Assembly: GCA_014360655.1 (NCBI GenBank)
Contig: JACIXC010000015.1
Span: forward strand, 1 to 64,000
Reading direction: 5' to 3'
Origin: Actinomycetota bacterium
GTDB lineage: Bacteria > Actinomycetota > Geothermincolia > Geothermincolales > RBG-13-55-18
DNA length: 64,000 nucleotides
Below the pieces are notes generated by a model, which saw only the letters and a list, made by a program, of their open reading frames with translations, had not been told where the DNA came from and made no database searches. Positions 34,526 to 43,911 of this stretch are shown here, one piece after another. Each line of letters starts with the position of its first letter. The stretch's first letter is position 1. The translations under genes were made by a program, and so were the position numbers.

Positions 34526-34679
34526 TGGAGTGCGGGGAAGTGGATGTTCGTGAAGGACGGCCGCGGATGCGAACCTGGGATACAAGCGATGGTAATGTCG
34601 ACGCGGATAAGAGCCGATACAGGACGAAACGGGTTGTGCAGCGGCGCGGGTTCGCATGCTGGAGGAAGGGAGGAAAGGG

Positions 34680-35576
34680 ATGAGAAGAGAGGCTTTGAGC
34701 TCGGTGGTTTTAATGGCGGTGTTCCTGGCGGTTGCTGCGGTGCCGTTGGGATGCGGCAAGGCCGCAGCGAAGCCGGAGATCAAGTCCCTGGAGCCGGAGA
34801 GCGGATCGCCGGGTAGCGAGGTGGTCATCAAGGGAGGAGGGTTCGGATCCTCACAGGGAACCGGGGTGGTCTTCTTCAGCGGAAAGCAGGTAGAGGTGGT
34901 TGCGTGGTCGGACACCGTCATAACGGTGAAGATCCCCGTGGACATGGCAGAAGCCGCGTACGGGGTAAAGGTGGAGACGGAGAAGGGCGCCAGCAACGAG
35001 GTGGAGTTCAAGGTCACCGGAAGGGCCTCCCAGGCCCCGAAGATAACCTCCCTGGAGCCCGGTAGCGGCAAGTCGGGAGACGAGGTGGTGATCAAGGGCG
35101 AGAGGTTCGGCGCCGCGCAGGGGAACGGCAAGGTGCTCTTCGGCACCGGCACGGCCCAGGTGGTCAAGTGGTCCGACACCTCCATCACCATCGTCGTGCC
35201 CCCCAACCTCGGCAAGAACACTTACGGGGTGACGGTCAAGAATGACGCCGGAAAGAGCAACGAGGCCATCTTCAGGATCGGCAGCGACGAGGAAAAGTTC
35301 ACGGAGCAGAAACAGGCCATCATCGATTACCTCAAGGCGCAGGGGCAGTCCACGGCGGGCTCCGAGCAGTGGACGGTCACGATGGTCAAGCGAAGCTCAC
35401 AGGATTCCAATTGGGAAGTTCTCAAGGTCACCGCACCCGGAAATCCCCCCTTCGAGGCGGTACTGATCATGAACAACATGCTCGGGGGCTGGGAGTGCCT
35501 GAAGACGGGCGAGCCGCCCTGGACGGGGCTCGAGTTCAAGGGCGAGCCCATCCCCTCCGACATCGAGAAGGTCTGA
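34680..35576 (+). CDS. Lipoprotein with two IPT/TIG domains
   Basis: 298 residues from ATG 34680, chosen for the GGAGGAAGGGAGGAAAGGG run before it. The signal peptide ends in a lipobox PLGCGK, so it is anchored to the outer face of the membrane. Two IPT/TIG immunoglobulin-like domains follow (about 35-115 and 120-205); each opens with ITSLEPGSGKSGDEVVIKG-type sequence. The last 85 residues form a separate small domain with WEVLKVTAPGNPPFEAVLIM. The function is unknown, probably a surface adhesion or scaffold role. It stands alone between the tRNA terminator and the deacetylase gene. Confidence 0.8.
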   Translation: MRREALSSVVLMAVFLAVAAVPLGCGKAAAKPEIKSLEPESGSPGSEVVIKGGGFGSSQGTGVVFFSGKQVEVVAWSDTVITVKIPVDMAEAAYGVKVETEKGASNEVEFKVTGRASQAPKITSLEPGSGKSGDEVVIKGERFGAAQGNGKVLFGTGTAQVVKWSDTSITIVVPPNLGKNTYGVTVKNDAGKSNEAIFRIGSDEEKFTEQKQAIIDYLKAQGQSTAGSEQWTVTMVKRSSQDSNWEVLKVTAPGNPPFEAVLIMNNMLGGWECLKTGEPPWTGLEFKGEPIPSDIEKV

Positions 35577-35582
35577 TCCTGA

Positions 35583-35611
35583 GGGCGCCTGGCGGCCCCC
35601 GGGAGGCGCCC
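35583..35611 (+). terminator. Hairpin after the IPT/TIG lipoprotein gene
   Basis: GGGCGCC (35583-35589) pairs with GGCGCCC (35605-35611) across a 15-base loop, 6 bases after the stop codon. No T-tract follows, so it may act in mRNA stability rather than termination. Confidence 0.35.
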
Positions 35612-35794
35612 GTTCGTTGCGGCTTCTCAATAAGGTCCCGCCCCTGGTTGTGAAACCCGTCGAGGAAAGGCCCCTGCGCCTGGACGGGCGTAGCGGGCGT
35701 GGAGGCGCTTATTCGCGAAGGAACCCATGTCCCGTATAAACAGAGCTAAGGGTAGCCGAGCATGCGCTGGGCATCCGCGGAGAGGGAGGCGCCC

Positions 35795-36790
35795 ATGTAC
35801 GACAACGAATTCCGCGTGGACATGCGGAAGGTTCTGGCCCGCCGCAGGCGCATGCTGCGGCGGAGGAGGCTCAGGAGAACGCTTTTCGTAGTGACCTGCT
35901 TGGCGCTGCTGACGGCGTTTATCGTTTTTTCGCCATGGGGTCTTGGGAAGAACCTGTTTTTCGGGAGGGAATCCGAGGGGGACGGGGCGGCAGGGAAGGC
36001 GCATCCCGCCGACGGCGGGAGCCCGGGAGACGGCATCGCCTTGCTCGGCGATAAGGACGGCGGCGGGCCCCAGAGTAGAAACGTGGATACGCTACCGTCC
36101 AGGAAGGAAAAGGCCTCGCATCCCCAAACGCCCACCGTCGCCATCGTGGTGGACGATACCGGGAGCGATGTCGCCAACCTCGAGCGCTGGCTGGCCGTGG
36201 ACGCCCCGGTGACCTTTGCGGTGTTGCCGCACTGTCATGCATCCGCCTCCACGGCGGAACGCCTTTACGCCGCCGGGTTCCGCATCATGATGCACATACC
36301 CACGGAGAACGACCCGCCCAACTCCTTCTCCGGCATCGGCCAGCTATCGGTGGGCATGAGCCGCGACGCCGTCTTCGCCACTCTCGACGACGACCTGGCC
36401 ACGGTGCCACATGCGACGGGCATCAACAACCATCAGGGCGGCAGGGGATGCAACGATTACCGGCTCATGAGCTACATGTGCCGGTGGGCGAAAGAACGCG
36501 GGCTCTTCGTGGTGGACAGCGACAGCTCCACTTGCAGTCAGGTCACCAGGGCCGCCCAGGAGCTCGGTCTTCCCCGACGCCGCAACCAGGTCTTCATAGA
36601 CCACCACAACGAGCCCGACGCCATCAGGGAGGCCATGCGCCGCCTGGCGAGGATCGCGCGCCAGGAGGGTACAGCCATAGGCATCTGTCACTTCCACCGC
36701 CCCAACACGCCTTCGGTGGTGGGGGAGATGATCAGGACGCTGCGCGCCGAGGGCATCAACTTCGCCTTCGTGGAGGACATCCACAACTGA
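35795..36790 (+). CDS. Divergent polysaccharide deacetylase (YibQ/DUF610 family)
   Basis: 331 residues from ATG 35795, which has GGGAGG upstream; the frame opens 11 codons earlier without a site. A highly basic N terminus (KVLARRRRMLRRRRLRR) precedes one membrane segment (TLFVVTCLALLTAFIVF), so the enzyme faces outward. After a low-complexity linker the catalytic domain starts with VAIVVDDTGSDVANLERWL and includes FAVLPHCH, MHIPTEND and GINNHQGG, the divergent deacetylase family signatures. Likely acts on a cell-envelope polysaccharide. The C terminus has ICHFHRPNT, a further family motif. Confidence 0.87.
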   Translation: MYDNEFRVDMRKVLARRRRMLRRRRLRRTLFVVTCLALLTAFIVFSPWGLGKNLFFGRESEGDGAAGKAHPADGGSPGDGIALLGDKDGGGPQSRNVDTLPSRKEKASHPQTPTVAIVVDDTGSDVANLERWLAVDAPVTFAVLPHCHASASTAERLYAAGFRIMMHIPTENDPPNSFSGIGQLSVGMSRDAVFATLDDDLATVPHATGINNHQGGRGCNDYRLMSYMCRWAKERGLFVVDSDSSTCSQVTRAAQELGLPRRRNQVFIDHHNEPDAIREAMRRLARIARQEGTAIGICHFHRPNTPSVVGEMIRTLRAEGINFAFVEDIHN

Positions 36791-37317
36791 GGACACCCCG
36801 CCGAAGATCGCCGCGACATGGGTGGCGCCCCCAGGTTTTTCCAGGCACAGGTATTCGTGGGATCTTTCCCCGGCACACGTCTCGGCGGAGTGAAAGGCCC
36901 GCGACGGACCGTGGGTGGAACCGCCCGGCGACCGCTCGCGGGCCCCGCTATCGCAGGCCGCGCGGTATGGCCTGGTCGTGCCGTCGAGGTCGCCTGCAGG
37001 GGATCCCGGTGAGGTCCCGGCGTCGATGGCCGGGCTGTCCTCAAGCAGGCGGTGACCCACAGGACCCTCCGAGGGCTCGAGGCCATGGCGATTGGCAAGT
37101 TATGGCAGCTGGCAGGCCTTGCCCTCCGCGGCGTCTTTCCCGGGTTGCGGTCTTTCCCGGGGAGCGGTCTTTCCCGGGGAGCGATTTCTCCGTTACGACC
37201 CCACTGCTTATGACTGCCCGGTTGACCTTGACATATATGGATGTATGTAGACAGCGGGCGGGCGCCAAAGGCGGCTTCGCCCCAGCGGGCTCTTCGTTGA
37301 CGGCTTGCGGGGGCCCC
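36791..37317. other. Intergenic region between convergent genes, no gene seen
   Basis: 527 bases between the deacetylase stop and the stop of the minus-strand nitrilase gene. It contains a 17-bp tandem repeat (listed separately) and, at 37222-37240, TTGACC and TTGACA in an AT-rich spot without a clear -10. Frames crossing it are antisense or GC-driven. Confidence 0.45.
37130..37180 (+). repeat. 17-bp tandem repeat, three copies
   Basis: Units at 37130-37146, 37147-37163 and 37164-37180. The last two are identical (GCGGTCTTTCCCGGGGA) and the first differs at a few positions. Non-coding, between convergent genes. Confidence 0.75.
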
Positions 37318-38289
37318 TCAAGTCCCGTGGCGGCCGCTCACCTGCCGGGCGCGGCGGCGGCGTTCCCGGCTCAGCAGGTAGAAACCCTTCCCCGCCGCCT
37401 CGATGAAACGGAACTGGTTCATGGCCCGGGGGACTTTCAAGGCCCACCTGCCGCGGAGGGAAAGCACCGCCTCCACCCGGCGCGCGGGGTCCAGCGTCAC
37501 TTCCTCCACGATCACCCCTTCGCGGTCGTCCAGCTGGGCCCTGACGGTGCCGTCCCCATCCACGATGCAGGTGTAGCCGGGGAAGCTGGATTTCTGGGTC
37601 AGGAAGGGGAGGCCGGGTACCGGCGAGGTCCAGGGGCCGCACTTGTTGACGAAGATAACCGGGATGCCGAGCATCGCCGCGTAATAAGGTGCGAGGTTCT
37701 TCAGGTTATGGTTGTATGCCCGGACCGCCCCGGCGGGGAAGAAGAGGTTGGGCATGGGCGAGGGTGCGGAATGGGGCATGAGGAGGATTTCCGCCGCTTG
37801 CGAGCACATGAGGCGCGGGGTGTAGGCCAAAAGGTTCTCGTAGCAGATGCCCACCCCGATCCTCCCGATACCCGTTTCTATGACGTGAGGCCCCGCCTCT
37901 CCCCGCGTGAAGAAGGCCTCGGCGAAGGCGGGGGTCTGCTTGCGCACCCTGCCCGCCGTGGTGCCCTGCGGGTCCACGAGGACGAAGCTGTTGTAGAAAT
38001 CATCTCCCTCGGCCTCCAGGTAACTGGTCCCCAGCCATATCCCCAGGCGTCGGGAGGTTTCCCGCAGCCAGCGCATGGTGGGGCCATCCGCGGGTTCCGC
38101 CGCATCCCAGATCTCCTTGCTGTAGACGTACCCGGTGGGCATGAACTCCGGGAACACCACCACCAGCGCTTCACTGGCGGCGGCCTCCTCCGCCAGGACG
38201 GTGGCACGTGCCAGGTTCTTCTCCACCGCCCCGTTCTCCGAGGCCATCTGTACCGCCGCCACCCTCAGGGTCCTCGCCTCGTCGCTCAT
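37318..38289 (-). CDS. Carbon-nitrogen hydrolase (nitrilase superfamily)
   Basis: 323 residues from ATG 38287-38289, which has GGGAGGTG upstream; a GTG three codons earlier is possible. The catalytic triad is visible: Glu in VVFPEFMPTGYV, Lys in RVRKQTPAF, and Cys in GVGICYEN (about residues 48, 117 and 149 from this start). These enzymes hydrolyse amides or nitriles in the cytosol. The exact subfamily (amidase, N-carbamoylase or omega-amidase) is not clear. The C-terminal 40 residues are Arg-rich. The next upstream gene on the strand is an SDR, 133 bases away. Confidence 0.87.
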   Translation of the reverse strand: MSDEARTLRVAAVQMASENGAVEKNLARATVLAEEAAASEALVVVFPEFMPTGYVYSKEIWDAAEPADGPTMRWLRETSRRLGIWLGTSYLEAEGDDFYNSFVLVDPQGTTAGRVRKQTPAFAEAFFTRGEAGPHVIETGIGRIGVGICYENLLAYTPRLMCSQAAEILLMPHSAPSPMPNLFFPAGAVRAYNHNLKNLAPYYAAMLGIPVIFVNKCGPWTSPVPGLPFLTQKSSFPGYTCIVDGDGTVRAQLDDREGVIVEEVTLDPARRVEAVLSLRGRWALKVPRAMNQFRFIEAAGKGFYLLSRERRRRARQVSGRHGT

Positions 38290-38421
38290 GGCGCACACCT
38301 CCCGGCTTCATGGTAGTACTTCCCCGCCTTTCCGCGCACGTCGTCGCCCATGGCTGGTTGCAGAGATCTTCGGGGCAATGCTCAGCGGGCCGCGAAGCTC
38401 CCAGCGTTACGGGGAAATGTC

Positions 38422-39165
38422 TCAATCGATCATGATGCCTCCGTCGAGGATCAGGGTCTGGCCGGTCATGTAGGTGGCGTCCTCCACCAGGAAACAGACC
38501 GCCTTGGCTACCTCCTCGCAGCGCCCGAAGCGCCGCATGGGGATGCGGGGGATGATCTTGGCCTTGTAGTCCTCGGGCATCCAGCCGATCATCTCCGTCT
38601 CTACGTATCCGGGAGCGATGGCGTTCACCCGGATCCCGTAACGGGCCACCTCCCGTGCCAGGCATACCGTGAAGCCGGTGACCCCACCCTTGGAGGCGGC
38701 GTACGCCGTGCCACCCGCCATGCCGATCATGGAGACGATGGATGAGATGTTCACCACGCACCCCGGCGCCTTGCGGCGGATCATGTCCTCCACCGCGTAC
38801 TTGCTCGTGTAGAAGTAGCTGAAGAGGTTGACGTGCAGGACCCTCTCCAGGTCCTTGTCCTCCATCGCCTGGATGGGAGCGAGGTGGGTCATGCCGGCGT
38901 TGTTCACCAGGATGTCCACCCCGCCCAGCTCCTGCACGCATCTCTCCACCACCGTGCGCGCTCCCTCCTCCGTGGCCAGGTCGCTCTGCACCACCAGGGC
39001 GCGCACCCCCTTCGCCTCCGCCAGTTCGCGCACCTCGTGGGCGGCGTCCACGCGGCTCTGGCAGCAGACGACCACGTTGGCCCCGCGATCCGCCAGTTCC
39101 AGTGCGATAGCCCTCCCGATGCCCCGCGAGGAGCCGGTGATGATGGCGTTGCTCCCCTCGATCAT
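38422..39165 (-). CDS. Short-chain dehydrogenase/reductase, FabG-like
   Basis: 247 residues from ATG 39163-39165, with AAGGGAGCGGG upstream. Cofactor motif TGSSRGIGRA, NNAG, the catalytic Ser in NISSIVS and Tyr-Lys in YAASKGG are all intact, followed by VNAIAPGYVETEM. It is a classical SDR that reduces a keto acid thioester or oxidises an alcohol, with NAD or NADP. By itself it cannot be assigned to fatty-acid synthesis, because no other fab gene is adjacent. It is followed downstream by the amidohydrolase gene on the same strand. Confidence 0.9.
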   Translation of the reverse strand: MIEGSNAIITGSSRGIGRAIALELADRGANVVVCCQSRVDAAHEVRELAEAKGVRALVVQSDLATEEGARTVVERCVQELGGVDILVNNAGMTHLAPIQAMEDKDLERVLHVNLFSYFYTSKYAVEDMIRRKAPGCVVNISSIVSMIGMAGGTAYAASKGGVTGFTVCLAREVARYGIRVNAIAPGYVETEMIGWMPEDYKAKIIPRIPMRRFGRCEEVAKAVCFLVEDATYMTGQTLILDGGIMID

Positions 39166-39278
39166 GGCCCGCTCCCTTCTGCTACGTCGCACCTCCCGGT
39201 CACGTTACATTATACCTGCCTACCTGTTGGGAAACGCCGCCTTGCCACGCATGCTTTCCCGCTGGGCGGCCCTTCCCG

Positions 39279-40748
39279 TTAACGCTCGAAGGCGCCGATG
39301 TCCCAGGTGCCGCCGCGGGGGCGTGGATTGCAGTCGAGATCGTCGGAGGGCGCGTCAAAGGATGAGCCGGCGTCAAGCGCCTGGCTGCCGTCCCGCAGGC
39401 GATAATCGCCCGATACTCCCCAGGCGGGAGCGGCGAAAAGCGGGTCGCCGCTGAGGTTCCCCTCGCCCAGCTCCCCGGCCTGTAGATCCGCCGCGGTGTA
39501 ATCCCGGCCGTTGGCGTGCACCTGTATCTCCTTTCCGGGGCGGTAAAAGAGGTTGTGGTCGGCGAGCAGGCTGACGTCATCCCCGAAGTAAGCGGGGCCG
39601 TGTCCGCCGGCGACGATGGTGTTGCGCAGGACCAGGTGCACGGGGGCAGACCCCTCGTACTGCGCGTATAGGGGGTAGGCCTCCCGCTCCGGGTTGTCGT
39701 GGATGGTCACGTTGATCACCTCGAAGCGAGCCGCGCCGCCGCCCTCTGCTTCGATCACCAGCCCGGCCCAGGGCGAAGGGCCTCCCACCCCGTCACCGGT
39801 GCCGTATATCAGGGTGTTGGTGACCATGCTCCCGTCGCCCCATAGCTTGACCCCATCGCAGGTGTTATTGGCCACCACGCAGTGGTGTATGTAGGTGTTC
39901 CGCGCCTTGCTGTCCAGGCCGTCCCCCAGGTTGTGTTCCGCGCGGGTGTATGCGATCTCCACCGGCCCCCCCGAGGGCTCGATGCCGAAGCCGTCGGGCC
40001 TGTCGTAAGGGCCCGGCCCCGGCCCGCCACGGTAATAGTGGCCGGAATAGGAGAGCTCGCATCCACGCACGAGAACGTCTCTCCAGCCCGACTCGCCGAC
40101 GGGCCCGCCCATGCCGCCGAAGCCGCAGTGGGTTATGATGCAATCGAGCACCTGGAGGTCCTCCACGTCCGCGAGGTCCATGCCCATCTCGTCCAGGTGA
40201 TGGATATAAAGGCCTGCGATGATCACGTGTCTCACCGGCCCGGCCGCTCCCGTGATCCCCGTCCTGAAGGGAGCTCCTCCGTCGCTGGTGATCTCCAGGT
40301 TTTCCAGGCGCAGGTAAGCGGCGCCCGAGATGTCCACGGCGGCGAGAAGGTCGTCGCTTCCGGCGAGGACGGGACGCTTCCCGTCCTCGCCCCTAATGGT
40401 GATCCAGGCTTCCGGTGTTCCGGGGGGAGGCATGATGATGTCCGCGTCGTATTCTCGCAGGGCGTAGCGGCCTCCCATGATGACCAGGGTGTCGCCGGGA
40501 GAGAGCCGCCTGGATGCGTACCCGGGCGTGGCCCAGGGCGCCTCCCTGGTCCCGGGGCCGGAATCGGAACCGGAGGGGGAGACGTAGTAGGTATGACCGA
40601 CCCCGGCGCCCGCTGCGCTTATCTCGTCCCCGGGAGGGCATGCGGGACGGGAACCGCCGCAGCCCGTGGCCACGGCGATCATGATCGCCAGAAGAAAGAA
40701 CACCGTATGCCTTGCGCGAATTATATGGAATATATTGCCATGCAACAT
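39279..40748 (-). CDS. Lipoprotein with right-handed parallel beta-helix
   Basis: 489 residues from ATG 40746-40748, with GCGAGGTG upstream. A signal peptide with lipobox VATGCGG shows export and lipid anchoring. The mature part begins with TYYVSPSGSDSGPGTREAPW, the usual opening of DUF1565/pectate-lyase-like beta-helix proteins, then repeated short strands with Asn and Gly turns (for example NTYIHHCVVANNTCDGVKLWG). It ends with GTWDIGAFER, a frequent C terminus in this group. It probably binds or cleaves polysaccharide at the cell surface. A GH3 gene and a methyltransferase gene lie nearby on the same strand. Confidence 0.85.
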   Translation of the reverse strand: MLHGNIFHIIRARHTVFFLLAIMIAVATGCGGSRPACPPGDEISAAGAGVGHTYYVSPSGSDSGPGTREAPWATPGYASRRLSPGDTLVIMGGRYALREYDADIIMPPPGTPEAWITIRGEDGKRPVLAGSDDLLAAVDISGAAYLRLENLEITSDGGAPFRTGITGAAGPVRHVIIAGLYIHHLDEMGMDLADVEDLQVLDCIITHCGFGGMGGPVGESGWRDVLVRGCELSYSGHYYRGGPGPGPYDRPDGFGIEPSGGPVEIAYTRAEHNLGDGLDSKARNTYIHHCVVANNTCDGVKLWGDGSMVTNTLIYGTGDGVGGPSPWAGLVIEAEGGGAARFEVINVTIHDNPEREAYPLYAQYEGSAPVHLVLRNTIVAGGHGPAYFGDDVSLLADHNLFYRPGKEIQVHANGRDYTAADLQAGELGEGNLSGDPLFAAPAWGVSGDYRLRDGSQALDAGSSFDAPSDDLDCNPRPRGGTWDIGAFER

Positions 40749-40871
40749 GCGGCGCACCTCGCATCGTGTAACCGCGTGCCATCCGTCGGGACATCGGCGC
40801 AAGGCGCATGCGTGCCTCCCGACACGGCCGCCATGCTCCCGCCGTCTCCGGCCACTCCCGGCCTCCTCATG

Positions 40872-41651
40872 TCAGCCACGGGAACCCCTTTCCGGACCGG
40901 GTGAAGCGGGGCGGCGGGCGAGGGCGGTGAGGGAGCTTCCCAGGGGAAGGCCGGGGCCGGCGGCCACCCGCGCCTCCAGGGCTAGTATGCCGGTGAGTGC
41001 CCGGTTGAGGGGGCCGGGGAGGAGCCGGAGGTCGGAGGCGGCATCCTCCACGGCGGCCTTCCTGCTCATGATGCGCACCGCGGCTATGGGGGGGAGCAGG
41101 GTGAAGACGAAATAGGTGACCTTCACCGGCTCCAGGCCGGCACGGGGCAGCATTTCCATGATCTGGGAACGACGGTAACGGCGCACGCCGCCCACCGCCA
41201 GGTCATGGCCGCCGCGCAAAAACTCCAGGGCGGGCAGGTTGAGCAGCAGGTATCCTCCCGGGGCCAGGACGCGCGCCATCTCCCGCAACGCCGCCAGGTC
41301 GTCCCGCACCTCGCGGTGGTAGATGACGTTGAGGGAGAGCACCAGGTCGAAGGAGCCGCCGGCGAAGGGAAGAACTTCCACCGGGGCACGGTGAAGCTCC
41401 TCGAGGCCTCGTTCCCGGCAGCGCCGCAGGGCCTCGTCGCTCAAGTCGAGCGCCGCCAGGCGCCGGGGCCGGTACCTTTCACGCAACCACTGCGTGAACC
41501 CCCCGGTGCCGCAGCCGGCGTCCAGCACGCGTTCCCGCGCCTGCGACGGGCAGTAGCGGTCGAGGAGGAGCCCGTAGAGGCGGCGGTGCCCCAGGTACCA
41601 CCAGTGGATGTCCTCCACGTTGCGAAGGGTCTCGTACTCGCTCTCCTTCAT
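40872..41651 (-). CDS. SAM-dependent class I methyltransferase
   Basis: 259 residues. The SAM-binding motif is VLDAGCGTGGFTQWL, followed by ALDLSDEALRRC (motif II) and FDLVLSLNVIYH (motif for substrate access), as in UbiE/Methyltransf_11-type enzymes. The N terminus (NVEDIHWWYLGHRRL) is common in methyltransferases of glycan or antibiotic clusters. The substrate is unknown. It lies between the GH3 gene and the beta-helix lipoprotein gene on the same strand with gaps of about 120 bases each. Confidence 0.87.
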   Translation of the reverse strand: MKESEYETLRNVEDIHWWYLGHRRLYGLLLDRYCPSQARERVLDAGCGTGGFTQWLRERYRPRRLAALDLSDEALRRCRERGLEELHRAPVEVLPFAGGSFDLVLSLNVIYHREVRDDLAALREMARVLAPGGYLLLNLPALEFLRGGHDLAVGGVRRYRRSQIMEMLPRAGLEPVKVTYFVFTLLPPIAAVRIMSRKAAVEDAASDLRLLPGPLNRALTGILALEARVAAGPGLPLGSSLTALARRPASPGPERGSRG

Positions 41652-41772
41652 GCGGGCACCCTCGTTTTCCCCGGCACGCCGTCAACGCGGCGCTTCTTCG
41701 CCCCATGGTAAGGTCAAGGGTGCGCGAAAGGCAACACGCGCACCCGGCAAGGGGTGGCGTGGTGGATGGGAT

Positions 41773-43911
41773 TTAGTGGTTCTTTATGCGGAAGGAGGCC
41801 TGCAAGTGCAGGTCTTCGGGGCGGGAGGACGAACCCGCGAAGAGGCGGTAGGTCGTCTCCTCCACCTCCCAGCGGCCCTTTTCCGCGTCGTAGTACGCCA
41901 GGTCGCACGCCCTCAGAAGGAAGGGCACGGAGCGGGATTCGCCCGGCGCGAGGCGCACGCGTGCGAAGCCCTTGAGCTCTTTCACTGGTCGCTCCACGCG
42001 GGAGGAGGGGTATGCGACGTAGAGCTGGACCACCTCCTCGCCGGCCATGCCCCCCGTGTTCGCGACCTCCGCCTCCACGCGGAGGGAGCCCTCGGGCGAC
42101 ATCTCCTCAGCGCTCAGGCGCAGGTCCCGGTATTCGTAGGTGGTGTAGCTGAGGCCGAAGCCGAAGGGGAAGGCGGGGCGCATGCCCTGCTTGTCGAAGA
42201 GGCGGTAGCCGTGGTAATAGCCGTATTCCAGACTCCGCGCCTTCTTGTCGAAGGGGGGCAGCTGCTCGTTGTCCTCCGGGAAGGTCACCGGTAGCTTGCC
42301 GCAGGGATTGACCTCCCCGAAGATGATGTCCGCCACGGCATTGCCGCCCTCCATCCCCGGGTACCATGCCACCAGGACGGCTTCCACCTCGTCCCGCCAG
42401 CCGGAGGTGAGCACCGCGGAGCCCCCTTCCAGGACCACGATGCAGCGGGGACTTGCTTTGGCAACTACTTCCAGGAGACGTACGTCCCGGGGCCGCAGAG
42501 AGAGGTCCTCCCGGTCTCCTCCCGCCTTTACCGGCCAGGGCATGTACTCCCCCTCGTCCCGTGCGGTGAGGCCCACAACCACCACGCAGGCGTCGGCGTT
42601 GCGCGCCGCGCGGCTGGCCTCCTCCAGGTCGCCGCCGTCCCGGTAGTCTATGCGCACCTCATCGCCCGCGCGCTCGCGCAGCCCCTCCAGCACCGTCACC
42701 GCGTAAGGGGGACGCACGCGGCTGGAGCCGTGGTCGCCCAGGTTGGCCAGGTCCGCCAGCCGCCCGATGACCGCCAGGCTCCTTATCTCTCCGCTCCGCA
42801 GGGGGAGCGCGCCGCCCTCGTTCTTCAGCAGTACGACGGATTTGCGTGCGGCTTCCAGGGCCAGCGCGACATGTTCCCGGCATGCCACCTTCCGCCGACC
42901 GTAATCGCTCCGGGTGCCGGTTTCTGCGAAGCGGGCCTTCTGGCGCAGTATCCTGGTCACCGCCTCGTCCACCACCGACATCGGCACCCTGCCGTCCCGC
43001 ACCGCCCTGCGCAGCCTCCTGCCGAAGTGGAAAGTGTGCGGCATCTCGATGTCAAGGCCTCCCAGGGCCGCCTTCACCGTGTCGCGGGTCCCCAGGACGA
43101 AGTCGGACATCACCAGTCCCCGGAAGCCCCATTCCCCCTTGAGGATATCGCGCAGCAGGTGCGAGTTGTGCGCGCAGTATGCGCCGTTCACCCGGTTGTA
43201 GGCGCTCATGACGGCGGCCGCGCCCTCGTCCACGCAGCGCTTGAAGTGGGGGAGGTAGACCTCGCGCAGGGCGCGTTCGTCCACGCGCACGTCCACGCGG
43301 AAACGGGAGCACTCGATGCTGTTACAGGCGAAGTGCTTGACGCACGCCATGACGTGTTTCTGCAGTCCACGCACCATTGCGGCACCCATCTCCCCCAGGA
43401 GGTAAGGGTCCTCGCCGTAGGTCTCCTGGGCGCGTCCCCATCCCGGATGGCGCAACAGGTTGATGCATACCGCGCCGAGGAAATCGGCTTCCTGGGAGCG
43501 CGCCTCCACCCCCATGGCCTCCCCTATGCGCTCCTCGAGCGCGACGTCCCACGTGGCGCCGCGGGCCATGGAGACGGGAAAGCAGGTGGAATGGTCGAGG
43601 GACACCCCTCGCGGCCCGTCGGTGAAACGGATGGGGGGGATTCCCAGGCGGCGGTCCGCCCCGCTGCGAAAGGGGCGGTAGTTGTACCTGGCGAGCGAGA
43701 TCAACATCTCCCACGGTTTCATGTGCCCCGACATCTGGCGCGTCTTCTTGCGCAGGCTCATGCCGGACACCAGGGCGCGCAGCGCTTCCTCCCTCTCCCT
43801 GCCCTCGGATTCCAGCACCGCGGTCCAGGCAACGCGCTTGGATGCTGAGGCCGCCCGGCGGTTTTCGTCCCCGCGGGCCATGCCGCTGCCGCGCAATCGT
43901 CGTTTCGCCAT
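41773..43911 (-). CDS. Glycoside hydrolase family 3 beta-glucosidase-like enzyme
   Basis: 712 residues without a signal peptide, so intracellular. The GH3 N-terminal barrel has FTDGPRGVSLDHSTCFP, RHPGWGRAQETYGEDPYL, VKHFACNSIE and the nucleophile Asp in GLVMSDFVLG. The second domain has KSVVLLKNEGGALPL and VLVAWYPGMEGGNAVADIIFGE, and the C-terminal FN3-like domain has NTGGMAGEEVVQLYV. It cleaves beta-linked sugars from the non-reducing end. Start at ATG 43911; a second ATG ten codons later is possible. The following 612-base gap separates it from the divergent mutase gene. Confidence 0.92.
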   Translation of the reverse strand: MAKRRLRGSGMARGDENRRAASASKRVAWTAVLESEGREREEALRALVSGMSLRKKTRQMSGHMKPWEMLISLARYNYRPFRSGADRRLGIPPIRFTDGPRGVSLDHSTCFPVSMARGATWDVALEERIGEAMGVEARSQEADFLGAVCINLLRHPGWGRAQETYGEDPYLLGEMGAAMVRGLQKHVMACVKHFACNSIECSRFRVDVRVDERALREVYLPHFKRCVDEGAAAVMSAYNRVNGAYCAHNSHLLRDILKGEWGFRGLVMSDFVLGTRDTVKAALGGLDIEMPHTFHFGRRLRRAVRDGRVPMSVVDEAVTRILRQKARFAETGTRSDYGRRKVACREHVALALEAARKSVVLLKNEGGALPLRSGEIRSLAVIGRLADLANLGDHGSSRVRPPYAVTVLEGLRERAGDEVRIDYRDGGDLEEASRAARNADACVVVVGLTARDEGEYMPWPVKAGGDREDLSLRPRDVRLLEVVAKASPRCIVVLEGGSAVLTSGWRDEVEAVLVAWYPGMEGGNAVADIIFGEVNPCGKLPVTFPEDNEQLPPFDKKARSLEYGYYHGYRLFDKQGMRPAFPFGFGLSYTTYEYRDLRLSAEEMSPEGSLRVEAEVANTGGMAGEEVVQLYVAYPSSRVERPVKELKGFARVRLAPGESRSVPFLLRACDLAYYDAEKGRWEVEETTYRLFAGSSSRPEDLHLQASFRIKNH

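Noticed and set aside
36448-38316. 622-residue plus-strand open frame
   Set aside because: Runs through the end of the deacetylase, an intergenic repeat and antisense to the nitrilase gene; no domain seen.
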